Position numbers and translations under genes: made by a program
Assembly: GCA_951804985.1 (NCBI GenBank)
Contig: OX638135.1
Coordinates: 10,888,058-10,952,057, forward strand
Direction: 5' to 3'
Length of the DNA stretch: 64,000 bases
From: Dryomyza anilis
Lineage: Eukaryota; Arthropoda; Insecta; Diptera; Dryomyzidae
Shown here: positions 8,823-19,789 of the stretch, piece by piece
Position numbering within the stretch: the stretch's first letter is position 1
Layout: every line of letters begins with the position of its first letter
Notes under the pieces: generated by a model
Told to the model about the DNA's origin: nothing
Database searches by the model: none
The model's input: the letters and a program-made list of their open reading frames with translations, nothing else

Positions 8823-11057
8823 CATTAAGTACTGGAGATGGACTATGGCAATTTTTGACAATGCCGTTTGGACTATGCAATGCCCCGGCAACATTCGAGT
8901 GGTTAATGGAGCACGTATTAAAAGGTTTACACTGGAAACATGTCTAGTATACTTTGATGACATAATTGTTATGGGCAAGGATTTCAACGAGCATCTAAGA
9001 AATCTAGAGGAAGTATTCCTTCGATTGAAAAATGCGGGTCTACAACTTAGCCCAAAGAAATGCTCACTTTTCAAGAAAGAAGTCAAGTATCTGGGTCATC
9101 GAGTTACCACGGAAGGAGTGCGTACCGATGAAGATAAAATAGTTGCAGTAAAGGAGTGGCCCAGACCGTAAAACCTACATGACCTACGAAGTTTCTTGGG
9201 GCTATGTACATACTAAAGACGATTTGTCCCAGGTTTTGCCAATGTTGCTAGCAGTCTTCACGAGTTGACAAGATAAAACCGCGCATTTCAATGGGGCGAT
9301 GATCAAGAAATGGAGTTTTTAAAATTAAAAGATCTTCTGTGCTCGGCACCAATTCTTGCGTATCCCATTCCAGGAGAAAAATTTATACTGGACCCGGATG
9401 CAAGTGGATACGGAATAGGCGGAGTTCTTTCTCAAGTGATCAATGGGCAGGAAAAAGTGATCGCATACTACAGTAAAACATTGTCCAAGCCCGAGCGAAA
9501 TTACTTGTCACCAGGAGGGAGCTTCTTGCTGTTATTGAAAGTGTGAAAAATTTCCATAAGTATCGCGCGTTGGATAGAGCGATTACAGAGCTACGATTTC
9601 ACCATCGAACATCGTAAAGGAGGTCATCATGGAAATGCAGATGCTCTGTCCCGACGACCGTGTAAACTTGAATGCAGACATTGTTTAAGAGCAGAAGGAA
9701 AAGAAAACATAATTGACATTCGTCTGCTGAATGTTTTACCCGATGTTAAATGGACTCCGGATCAAATTCAAAACGATCAAAAGAGTGATCCCGATCTTAC
9801 AAAAATCATGATGTTTAAGGAAGAGCAAAGAAAACCATCATGGGAAGAGATAGCTTCCGACAGCCCAATAACTAAGGCGTACTGGGCTCAGTGGCAGAGC
9901 TTAAAGCTACAAGATGGTTGCCTATATCGTGTATGGGAAAGTGAAGATGGCATGTCCGCTCGAAGTTTGATTGTTGTTCCTAAGTCAACAACAAGAGAGA
10001 TATTAGCGGAATACCATGGTGGATCAAGTGGAGGACACTTGTGCATAAATAAAACGGTCGAGAAGGTAAAGAAACGTTTTTATTGGGTTGGATGCCAAGA
10101 TTCAGTCGCCTTTTGGATCCGCAGTTGTCCGCAATGTGTACCAGCAAAAGGACCAACAGTCAGAAGTCGCGGCAGGATGCATCAGTACAACGTGGGAGCA
10201 CCATTCGAACGTATCGCCATGGATGTCGCCGGACAATTTCCAATCAGTGATGCGGTTAATAAGTATGTGCATGTCGTCATTGACTATTTCAGCAAGTGGC
10301 CTGAAGTGTATCCATGCCAAATCAAGAAACCACAACAGTAGCGGATGCGTTAGATAACAACTGGGTAAGCCGTATTGGAGTACCGTTGGAATTGCATTCA
10401 GATCAAGGAAGACATTTTGAGTCTGCTGTATTTAAAGAAGTATGCAAAGTCCTCAACATACACAAAACACGAACAACGCCATTGCACCCTTAATCTGATG
10501 GCATGGTAGAGAGATACAATCGGAATTTGGAAGAGTATCTCAGAAAAGTGGTTGATAAAAATCAAAAAGATTGGGATACACACAAACCATTATTCCTCAT
10601 GGCTTATCGGACGGCGGTTCATGATACCACAGCAGCTTCACCATCTAAAATTGTTTTTGGAACAAACTTAAGATTACCTGCGGATTTAAAGTTTGGTGCG
10701 AGTCCTTCAGCTGGAATTCCTATTCACGATTATGTTTCCAGGAAAAGTGAAGAAATGAACGAAATGCATCAGTTTGTAAGGCAGCGTACACAATTTGCGA
10801 GTGATAAGATGAAGGCCAGATACGACTTGCGCACAAATTCAGAGGGATTTACGGAAGGACAACTTGTTTTGCTCTATAACCCACAAAGGAAGAAAGGCTT
10901 ATCCCCTAAGTTACAAACACACTGGGAAGGACCATATAAGATAATTAAAAGAATTAATCATGTAGTGTATCGGATTCAGAATACTGCGGGCGTTAGACGA
11001 AAAATGAAAGTAGTACATTTAGAAAGGTTGGCGCTGTATAGAGAGAGAGAGGATTAA
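8823..11057 (+). pseudogene. pol: Pol of outer element, part 2: RT palm, RNase H, integrase
   Basis: Resumes the RT frame interrupted at 4413. RT palm: LWQFLTMPFGLCNAPATFE, then LVYFDDIIV with FDD in place of the usual YxDD context, and LSPKKCSLFKKEVKYLGH. A stop lies at 9169-9171. RNase H: ILDPDASGYGIGGVLSQ and VIAYYSKTLSKPE, shifted after about 9540, ending in HRKGGHHGNADALSRRP. Integrase: zinc domain (GGHLCINKTVEKVKKRFYW...CPQCVPAK, about 10030-10150), MDVAGQF first Asp near 10222, and GMVERYNRNLEEYL holding the Glu near 10510. TAA at 10491-10493 sits just before it. The C-terminal domain (10503-11057) ends GVRRKMKVVHLERLALY. Multiple lesions: inactive. Confidence 0.88.
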
Positions 11058-11094
11058 TATATGTTCGGGACGAACAGATTTAGGTGAAGGGCAG

Positions 11095-11566
11095 TGTTAC
11101 GAAAAGATGTAATTTGCCCCATAGTGCAAGCAATCAACAATAATTAATGAGACTGGAGGAGATGGAAGATCAGCGCATTAAAACACATGAGTGCGAATGA
11201 GATGCCAATAGCATGCGTCATTCACGAAACGAGTAGAAGGTTCTCGAAACAAGTCGAAGATTGTCGAAACGTGTCGAACTGATGCATGCAGTATATAAGG
11301 GAGCCGCATCAGAGTTACTTCACTTCAGTTGTGATTTAATAGTGAACTAGTGCGTCTCGTGAGTGAACATTGTAAAGATAAATTGTAGTAATTCAGCAGT
11401 TGATATAAGTGATTATTCTTTAAGTTGTTATTTAAATTAATAAAGTTAATTAATACTAGTTGAAATAATACTAGTTAAAACCAAATATAAGTGCGTTTTT
11501 ATTTTGTACACAATCCAGCGATACGAACTCGTAGAAAAGTTTTCCGCAGACTGAATTTTCGTAACA
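11095..11566 (+). repeat. 3' LTR of outer Ty3/gypsy element
   Basis: 472 bases, TGTTACG...CGTAACA, preceded by the purine-rich ggtgaagggcag. TATA at 11292 and initiator at 11325 match the left LTR. ATAT at 11567-11570 is the target duplicate. Confidence 0.9.
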
Positions 11567-11901
11567 ATATGGTTGTCAGTGACCATAGTAGGGTTGCCAG
11601 TGGCCATAGTATTGTTGGCAGTGACCATAGTATGGTTGGCAGTGACCATAGTATAGTCGGCAGTGACCATACTATGGTTGTCAGTGACCATAGTATGATT
11701 CCACACAACCATACTGTGGTTGTCAGAGACCATATTCAGATTTCTTACAACCATACTATGGTTGTCAGTGACCATATTATGATTTCACATAACCATACTA
11801 TGGTTGTCACTGACCATATACAGATTTTGTACAACCATACTAACGTTGTCAGTATTTCGATTTTATACAACCATACTATGGTCCTACATGGCCAGTGATC
11901 A
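11567..11901. repeat. Palindromic minisatellite, right block
   Basis: Continuation of the array at 1155-1419. First come 21-base units (ggttgtcagtgaccatagta variants, 11570-11695), then a longer alternating pattern of about 54 bases in which gattt(c)acac alternates with the acaaccatactatggttgt dyad. Open frames on both strands here are artefacts of the repeat. Confidence 0.85.
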
Positions 11902-12659
11902 TATTAATATATTAAATTTCTGAAAAAGCGGATTGAAAATAAATAATAAATTAGACACATGTTTAATTAATCAATATTTTATTAAAATATATTATTTTTT
12001 TTAAGACACAATTTTAATTGGATATACAATTAATGGCAACAAATTGACATATCCAAACATGATTGCGACATAATGAGACAAACATTATCTGAAACCATAG
12101 CATGCTGCATTAAACACAGTGAAGCTGCACATTGCGCGAAGATGTGGCTGGACAGCACAAACACGCTTTTTGCTTTATACATTCATAAGAATTCTTAGTT
12201 TTATCACACACAAGAACTTGCGCGCACAGTACAGGCGCGCGCAGCAGAACTTTCTTTCTAGAACTTTACATGAAAACGCGACCACGCGAGTATACGACTA
12301 TGGAATGTAACACCGAGTACTTCATGCAATGTATTGACATTTTATTTAAACTATTATGTCTGCATATTTACAATAAAGTAATTAACGTTTTCACTTTCGG
12401 ATATATTTATTTTTTAATATTGATGTGGTTTTAAATATAAAAACAATTTGTCACTAGGAAAAAAAAATCTCGACTGCTCACCGCCATAACCAACTTTTAA
12501 GTGAGTAAGAGAGAGTTAAAATGTCAGTAAGTGAGAATTAAATGGTTGTATATAATAAATTACTATACTATGATCAGTCAATATCATGGTATGATTGGTA
12601 TTGACCATATTTTGTTCGTGGCAGTCTTTATCGTAATCATAACATGGTTCTTATCAACT
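11902..12659. other. Internal, non-coding part of the foldback-like element
   Basis: AT-rich DNA with a GC-richer patch (12100-12310) rich in 'gcgc' steps. No motif-bearing reading frame. Near 12545-12655 degraded minisatellite words (catactatg, tgaccata, aacatggttc) reappear. Confidence 0.5.
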
Positions 12660-13525
12660 AGACATCTGCACAAGTCCATTTGAAACCCACATCAAGACAT
12701 TCATTTCGTTTCAAAACATTTACTGTTGTCAACTTTATGCTTGAAAATCAAATGAATGTCTTGCTCACAACAACAAAGAACCAAGTACTGTCAAAACAAA
12801 ACACAAACAAAACTGAAGTGAATATGTCTATGATGATGTGCTATAAACATTGAAATACTGAAATGAACTGCTTATGACACCGAGTACTTAGTGCATTTTT
12901 CCTTTTTTTTTATTTATCATTCTTACTAGAATAAGGAATAAAGTAGGAATTTTCATTAATATTGAAATATAGAAAAAAACAAATGGTATAAGAAAATCAC
13001 ATAATATTTTATATTAAGTTTTTTATTTACCGAAAACATTTTTTTCATTATTTAATTTTTTTCATTATTTAATTTTTTTCATTATTTAATTAATTTTTTT
13101 TTTTTGATATATTGCTTTTCGACCAAAGCGTTGTTTTTGTCGTACAATTTTTTTTTTTTTTTTAAATAAAGTTTGTTGTATTTTTTATTAACACATAAAT
13201 ACTGCCGTCGAACGATCGTTAGATTTGTTGTTGTTTTCAATGTTCGTTTTCTCACTCGTTACTCATTGCGTTCACTCGCTGCACCTACTGTATTCGTGGC
13301 ATGTTCAGCTACAGTGTTGTCGTTTCTTGTATTTTTCAAATCATTGAATGTTTTGAATGGCTTGATGTTTTGACAGTGCTTGACACCAATGAAGCAAATA
13401 CTGAAGTGAAGTGAAGTCGCTCAGTGAGACTTCACCATAATACTGTCGATTGTCATTTGCTCAATGAGTTCAAAACTGTAGAGTGCAGTAGTGCATATTT
13501 GCAGAGGAACCATTTGTGCAGATAT
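12660..13525. mobile_element. Small terminal-inverted-repeat insertion
   Basis: Left end ATCTGCACAAGTCC at about 12664 and right end TTTGTGCAGAT at about 13514-13524 are inverted copies of ATCTGCACAA. ATCAAC occurs just outside both ends (near 12653 and 13524), a possible 6-base target duplication. Interior AT-rich, with a 20-base TTTTTTCATTATTTAATT tandem repeat (about 13040-13090) and a word 'caccgagtactt' also seen at 12311. No transposase. It interrupts the right arm of the foldback-like element. Confidence 0.45.
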
Positions 13526-13726
13526 CAACCATAGTTTGGTTTTTCAGATATACAATCATATTATAATAAATTGTCTACTATAATATGATTTTAGCGACCT
13601 TATTATTGTTGAAATAAAATTGAAAATACTATACTTTGATTGTGACAACCATGTAGGATTTTAAAGACCGATCATGTCGCAACAATATTATTTCTCTGCG
13701 TGCATATTTTCGGAATCAGGTCGTCA

Positions 13727-14185
13727 TTTTACATATTATAAAAATAACCTTGACTGCTGCGCAGAATGGCTGTTCTGTAGTGTAATTAAAGATGTTTCTC
13801 AACAATAAGCATTTCATTGCAAACCATAATCGCTATTTTATCAGATCATAAAAATAACCATTTAATTACAAATGTGGCATTATTACCTTTCATTTGAGTA
13901 CCAATGTGACCAAATAGGTAGGTGCACCGGATTTCGATTTTTGTAGGGTACCACAGATCCGATCGCACCCTATTTTTATGCTTTGTTAACCAAATAAAAC
14001 TGGTGGTTTAAAGAAAAAAAAGTTGGTTTAAAGAAGTAAAGTTGTGTATAAATCATTATTCACTGTATTTGATGAAAAACTATAAAAAAGGGCGCAAAAT
14101 AAATGTTTGCGCCGCATTTTAGAAATATTTGGAAAAAAAGGCGCAAAAAATCAATCGCCTTCCCCCAAGCCATACTTCTGGATCC
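13727..14185. repeat. Dispersed repeat R13, uninterrupted copy
   Basis: Matches the split copy at 18496-18590 plus 32060-32395: shared landmarks 'tctcaacaat.agcatttcatt', 'taatcgctat', 'ataaccat.taattacaaa.gtgg', 'attacctttcatttgagtacc', 'ccaaataaaactggtg', 'gcactgtatttgatga' and 'gcgca...tttagaaa.atttg'. Non-coding, element type not recognised. Confidence 0.7.
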
Positions 14186-14269
14186 ACCCCTGTACGTGAC
14201 TGATCACGTGACAAATTGTCATTGGAGGTGACCAATTGACACCTCATAGATACCATAGGACCGGTCTTT

Positions 14270-14385
14270 GTACTGTCCTTAGGGGACCAGTCAGCGTAAT
14301 TTCCTTAGGGGACCAGTCCCCGTACTGTCCTTAGGGGACCAGTCACCATACTGTACTTAGGGGACCAGTCACCGTACTGTCCTGT
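14270..14385. repeat. 26-base minisatellite
   Basis: About 4.5 units of gtactgtccttaggggacc plus agtcacc, starting at 14270. GC-richer than its surroundings. Confidence 0.85.
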
Positions 14386-16405
14386 ATTACAATTTTAGAT
14401 TTGTCACTAAGTGCATGTCCAACACTTAATATAATTATTTTCTATAGATATATATAATTATTTTCAATAGATATTTATAATTATTTTTTAAAGATATTTA
14501 TAATTCAAAAACTGATTTCAATTTATTATAATTAAACATATTAAACAAGTTGGAAGATTAACGATGTCGATTAAAAAAAAATACGAGGAACTGTAAATAC
14601 TCTAAATGCTTTTTGGTTCAATGCAATAATCAAATACAGTTTGTAATATCAAGTACCTAAATGTCTTAAATTCAGCATCACTAGTACAAAACTGTCAATA
14701 CGTTGAAAAGCTAAAAAATTCTAAGAAATCAACTCAAGGTATTTTGTTTTTGTAGAACTGCTACTTGACACAACTGGTACTGTACATCAGCTCCGTTTCG
14801 TGAATAATTTTAATATATATTTTTAATTTGCATTACCTCATGAGAAATGGCATTTTGTCCGTCTATAGGAATACAAAGGCATACAAATTTTTAGAAATTT
14901 TCCCATGAGTCTCGATATAAATCGTTATTTTATTTGTTTGGCCAAATAGAATATGTAAAATGCACTTTAAAAATTGGAACTGGTTGACACGGGATGTACA
15001 CCTTTCAATCAGTTCAGTGACAGATATCTTTTCACCAGTCACGTGACCAGTTGTATAAGGGTAATTCACACGAAGATGCAGCCCTCAGTCGGGCTGGAAC
15101 ACGAATAACGATTACGAATAGTCTCCATCCTGCATACCTTTCGACTAGAACAGTGACAATTCCTCATTTCACTAATCACGTTATGTAATTTTAGAGCAAT
15201 TGACACCGATTTCCCCCAGGGCTGCGTTCATTTTTCATGAGTTAAAAAAAATCAAGATATTCCGATACATATAAGATACAGCCGGTGAAGTTTTTACGGT
15301 GGTTAAATATATCTGTAATTAATTTATGCATAAATATGTAACTAACTTTTATTTAAATAATTTTGGTGCTATCCATAAATATTTGTTAACATATTATAAA
15401 TAAAAGTATAGTTAATTAAAGTGTGTTTGTTTTTAATTAATTCTTTTTCCCAATGAAAAAATGGCGTAATTTTTTCGGCTAAAAAGGGGAAATTTTCCTC
15501 CAAAATGTTATTCATGATACGTAATTTTTTTAGGGAAGCATTTTTTTCCCTTTTCGAACATTGTTCACGATACCTATTTTCCACCAATGGTAAAAATTTC
15601 CTGAGGAATTTTATTCACGATAAGGCTGAATAACTCGGAGGTGCTAATTTGGACTGCATACTCAGTTTTTTCATATTACGTAACGTTTTTAGGAAAAGTG
15701 ATCACGTAGCTTTAAAATTCTTTTCACCCACGATTCAATAAAAAATTTAATACGGTTGAAAACATTTTTTCAAAAAAACAATTATTCTAATAATTGCCAA
15801 GCCTAATTTTTTTAATATATTAATGAATGTTAATATTCTTATTCGTTTTTCGGTAATAAAGTCTTAAATATAGTGGTATTTAGACAATTTTTAAATAATT
15901 TATTCAGCATTATAATCTAACGATAAAAAATAAATGGAGCTTATCTCTATGCGTTGCGCCTTTGTAAAAATTACTTACTATCTTCAGATTACTAACATTC
16001 TGTAAATTAATTACCTTTTTGTGTGTTCGCTTTTTGTTAATTTTTAAATAAATTTAAAATAAACTATAAAAATCTTAAAAATGTCCAAGCGGGTATACTT
16101 TTATTTTAAAGTTGTCTTTAAATTGTCTACGAATATGCGTCATTGTATTTTGACAAAGATTCTGAAGAATATACAATTCGAGTTTTAAATATTTGAAATT
16201 GAAAGTTTTAAATATTTAAATATTTGAGTTCTATATCAAAATGTATCAAAATTAAATCGGATTTAAACATTATAGACAATTTAAAGTCAGATTTAAAAAT
16301 AAATTCGACTTTTTTGACGATTATTACCTTCCTTTGTATACAATAAATTGGCAAAATTTGACTTTAAATTGTAGTTTTAGATGTTTTTGGGTATTTTCAT
16401 AATTA
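14386..16405. other. AT-rich non-coding stretch
   Basis: No gene, RNA or recognisable repeat end found. Short open frames have no motifs. Some local repetition: 'aattatttt.a.agatat.tataatt' words at 14430-14505 and 'ttaaatatttga' words at 16180-16230. Confidence 0.5.
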
Positions 16406-17046
16406 ACGAGTTGGGAAAGTTAGATCACATGGGTAAGTTGGGTCAAATAGGGCGGACTTTTAAAATCGGTCGGGCCCGTCTATGGAATACCCTACACCTT
16501 GATATTGATGTGGGATATTTAATTACATACCTATATTTCTTAATTGTGCTGAATACCCTGAATAGAATATTATTCACATATCTGAAATTTACGTCACTTT
16601 AATCCCAAAAATTGATATCAAAGTATAAAAAACTAAACTAAAAAAAAAATATAATAAAAGTGAGCGGACCACGACTATTTTAAAACAAATATACAAATTT
16701 GTAAGGTTAAGATTTTATATATTTGTTTTCAATAATTTACGATTCAAATTTCCACTACAATAAATCGAGAAATAATCAAAAATTAAAATGTGGGCGGATC
16801 ACGCCCATTTTTGAAAGACACATTTTTAGATGAATTCCGCTTTTAAATTTTATAACTATATCTTCATGACTTTAAGAGTTATAGTTTCTTAAATAGTTCT
16901 ATAGAAGTGACTTGCATGGAGGTGGGCGTGTCCGTTGAGCGATTTAGCTCATTTCCAAACTCAGTTCCTACTTTTGACTAAAACATATTGTGACCAAATA
17001 TAAAGGTTGGCGGGCCGCGTGTTTGACATTCCTGGTGTAGGGTATA
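16406..17046 (+). repeat. Decayed mini-me-like copy carrying a hAT tail
   Basis: Left end (gagttgggaaagttagatca, 16408) and the block ending ataccctacacc (16496) match the 5' end of the mini-me-like copies. The right end reads gtgtagggtataaaa (17035-17049), their 3' end. Immediately before it (17010-17034) is ggcgggccgcgtgtttgacattcctg-type sequence, the right end of the hAT element found intact at 44681-46165. The middle contains 'gggcgg.tcacgcccat' patches and nothing coding. Confidence 0.55.
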
Positions 17047-17049
17047 AAA

Positions 17050-17440
17050 AACAAATATTCACGAACAATATTTTTTAAGTATGTCCAATCGGTACTCTGT
17101 CCAATAGGCACTTCGCTATGAAGTTATGATTGTTGAAAATTATAATTGAAAATAAATTTAATTGAAAATTAGAATTGAAGTTATAAACAAAAAAAAGTTT
17201 TTGCATGAAAAAAAAATTAACTTTTTACCAGGAATCCTTGTTTCCCTCTTTAACGACATTTTGGTTTTCCGTACTGTTTTACATACCTAAGTATATTGCT
17301 GAAAATGCAATAAAATCGATTTTGAAACATAATTTATTTGGTGAATTTTAGTTCTATAACGACGATTTATAATAATAAATCTAACCGAAAGTTTATACGC
17401 ATAAATCCGATTTTTACGTTTTCAGACTTTTTGAGATTAA
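17050..17440. other. AT-rich spacer
   Basis: No gene or repeat end recognised between two mini-me-like copies. Confidence 0.5.
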
Positions 17441-18140
17441 ACCCAGTTGGGAAGGTTAGATCACATGCGAAGTTTTAAAGTAGGAATATTGTGATTGTTG
17501 GTGTGATGAAGTTAGTAAGAATTATGAAAATTATAGTCGGTCTAAGCCGACTATAAACACCCTACACATATGTGATAATGTGTGCGGTTACCATTCAAAG
17601 TGGTACATAGGTCACCATGAAGATTCGTATCTTCAAAATAACTACAAACTTGCGATCGCTGAAGAATTTCCATTCATTTGATACACATATTTACAAATGG
17701 GTATGTATACCGAATTTCGATTTTTTTTCGCGGGAAAAGATCATTTTCATGTATTTGAGCATAAAGTAAATGTATTTTTGACCAACAAAGTTCACTTATA
17801 CCCGTATAAAGTAAAATTGATCTATAGATGTAAATTTGATATAAGGTATTTGAATATAAGTGGTCGGATCACAGGTCACAATAGACCGATTACGCCAATA
17901 CAGCGTAGGTATATAAATAATCTAAATTAGAAGTTTCATTGATCGAACTCTTCACTTTTTTAAGTAGTAGAGATTTCAACAGACAGACGGACAGGCAGAC
18001 AGACATCGCTAAATCGACTTATGAGGTCATGCTGATCAAGAATATATATACTTTTCCATTCCGGATATGCTTCCTTCTGAGTGTTGCAAACGGCGTACCC
18101 AATTGAATATACCCTTTCACTTTTAGTGTAGGGTATAAAA
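17441..18140 (+). mobile_element. Mini-me-like non-autonomous element, copy A (full length)
   Basis: 700 bases from ccagttgggaaggttagatc to gtgtagggtataaaa. It has a subterminal hairpin (tatagtcgg / ccgactata, near 17553), the core 'tcattcatttgatacacatat', a TATATA tract and a GACAGACGGACAGG(C) tract next to 'aaatcgactta', and a terminal hairpin built on TATACCCT / AGGGTATA. This layout (core flanked by TA and GTCY microsatellite seeds) matches what is known of Dipteran mini-me elements; the family name is inference. No protein. Confidence 0.75.
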
Positions 18141-18495
18141 ATCTGTATTAAATTAATTGAGTAATTGTTCAAGTAAGTATTACCTTTAATTTCTGGAATA
18201 AATGGTATACAAAATAGGTGAAATGAATAAATTCATACTTATGAATTTTACAGAAGAAACATAACTATTTTCATTCTCAATTCTGCACTTCATACAAAAT
18301 TAAGTTGTCATAACTAATAATTGCATTTATCTAATTTATCCGATCAACATATTATTAAAAACCCGATTATAAAACAAAATTAGGGATAATTTTCACATGC
18401 AGTTAAGCGGTTTTGCAGTATCACCGACAAAATGTCGCCTGCGTCGCTTCCTCGACATAACTTCCCAACGAAATATTATAATTAATTATTGGTCC
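18141..18495. other. AT-rich spacer
   Basis: Nothing recognised. Confidence 0.5.
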
Positions 18496-18881
18496 ACTGG
18501 GCAATTTTGTCGTCATTTAGTTATATAATTAAATATTTTTCTCAACAATCAGCATTTCATTTTAATATATATTTTTCTTTTTTTACATATAAGTCATTCC
18601 ACATCAAATCAACCGAAAAAAATTCAAATTATGGCTGCACCATCTCAAAATTTAATGAAATGCATTGTTATTGTTATCTGTGATTTTCTGTTCTTCTTTG
18701 TGCGATATTTGTTTACGTCGTTTTTCTATTGTGTTGTTAGTGCGTATTTTAATTATTAACAGCTGTAAGCATTTAACCCTTGAGTGATCCAATTTTTTAA
18801 TTCGGCACTAAATTTTTAAATTTTTAAAATTTATAAATTTTTTTAATTTTATACTTTTGTTATTTACAAAAGTTATAATAA

Positions 18882-19784
18882 ATGGAATTCTTATCAGTAG
18901 AAAATTTTTCTGCCTGTTCTTTGAGGGATAAGTGCAAGAGTCAAAACATATTAAATTCTATGTTTTCTTGTTCCGGTCCTGCGGACAGCTTTATCATGCT
19001 CCATGTGCCAATATTTCTATGGCGTGTACAGAATTTTTAAGTTCAGTGCACTCAGGGTTGCAATGGTATTGTCCTACTTGCAGACCTCTCTCTCCATCAG
19101 TTTTTTTTTGTTAAAATTAAAAACTTTGGAGATAGGCTAAATACTTTAAACATCAATTATACAGAAATTTTAAATTCATTAAATGAATTTAATTCATTGG
19201 TACATGCAAGTGATACTGAGCATTTGGCGGATTGTATTGATAATCATACAGCAATTATCGACGATTCTGCCTCATCTGATATTGTTCCTCCACCCAAAAA
19301 AGTGGTCAAAAAGCGCAAACGAGTTAATAGTAATAACTCACTAAACCCTCCTCGGGCAAAGCGCATTTCACATAAAACTTCTATCACTCCTCCCCCTCAA
19401 CCTCCTAATGTAGCGCCTTTACTAATATCAGTAAGCCTGCCCGAAAATAGCACTAATAATATTATCAATATTAATAATGAAAATTCTGGATTGAAGGCAA
19501 TACCTAAATTAAAAAGAGTTTTTATTTCTAGATTAATGCCTGACACGACTACTGACAATATAATCAGCTTTTTAAAAACAAATAATCTAGTACATGCTGA
19601 CACCTACATACCATGTAAGAAAATTGGTAACAGGCCATCTTATGCATCATTTACTGTATCAATCGCTACAGAATATGCTGCGGATTTTATTCGCTTAAAT
19701 CTTTGGGCAGACAATATTTTTGTTTCCGAATTCAAACAAAAAAAAGTCAACAAACCAACTGCACACCAAAATTCAAAAAACTAG
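18882..19784 (+). pseudogene. ORF1 of CR1/Jockey-like LINE (PHD finger, RRM-like)
   Basis: ATG at 18882. The first 60 codons, read across a shift near 18980, show a Cys/His pattern ending CGQLYHAPC...LQWYCPTC, the shape of a PHD finger as in CR1-type ORF1 proteins. A frame change near 19110 is followed by a linker and the frame 19197-19784: basic PPKKVVKKRKR nuclear-localisation-like run, Pro/Asn-rich stretch, then LKRVFISRLMPDTTTDNIISFLK, which resembles the start of an RRM-like RNA-binding fold. Presumed role: binding LINE RNA. Ends just before ORF2. Confidence 0.65.
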
Positions 19785-19789
19785 AGCGA

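Larger units (their letters stand above)
1420..11566 (+). mobile_element. Outer Ty3/gypsy LTR retrotransposon (mdg3/blastopia-like)
   Basis: Bounded by LTRs starting TGTTACGAAAAG and ending TTTTCGTAACA, with direct repeats ATAT at 1416-1419 and 11567-11570. A primer site matching the 3' end of tRNA-Leu follows the left LTR. The order is gag, protease, reverse transcriptase, RNase H, integrase, with no envelope frame. The tRNA-Leu primer and the LDLQSGYWQVEID reverse transcriptase motif fit the mdg3/blastopia-type branch; that lineage assignment is from family knowledge. The copy is dead: gag lost its capsid core, pol has several stops and shifts, and a second retrotransposon sits in the reverse transcriptase. 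Confidence 0.9.
1056..13702. mobile_element. Foldback-like element with minisatellite, interrupted by LTR elements
   Basis: Left end starts CACGCAGAGAAA at 1056; the inverse TTTCTCTGCGTG ends at 13702. Homology continues inward in degraded form: both arms carry variants of 'gttgcg..tgatc', 'aaatcatat.at' and 'taatatgat'. Inside are palindromic minisatellite arrays on both sides of an inserted 10.1 kb LTR retrotransposon (1420-11566) and a second small insertion (about 12660-13525). Subtracting these leaves about 1.6 kb. No transposase frame is visible, so it would be non-autonomous. Inverted ends built of tandem repeats are typical of foldback elements. No clear target duplication was found, so the exact ends are inference. 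Confidence 0.5.

Noticed and set aside
1420..11566. Endogenous retrovirus with envelope gene
   Set aside because: No envelope-like frame with signal peptide or membrane segment between integrase and the right LTR in either Ty3/gypsy element.
12119..12310. 63-codon GC-richer frame as a gene
   Set aside because: No motif, no splice context, lies within the foldback-like element.
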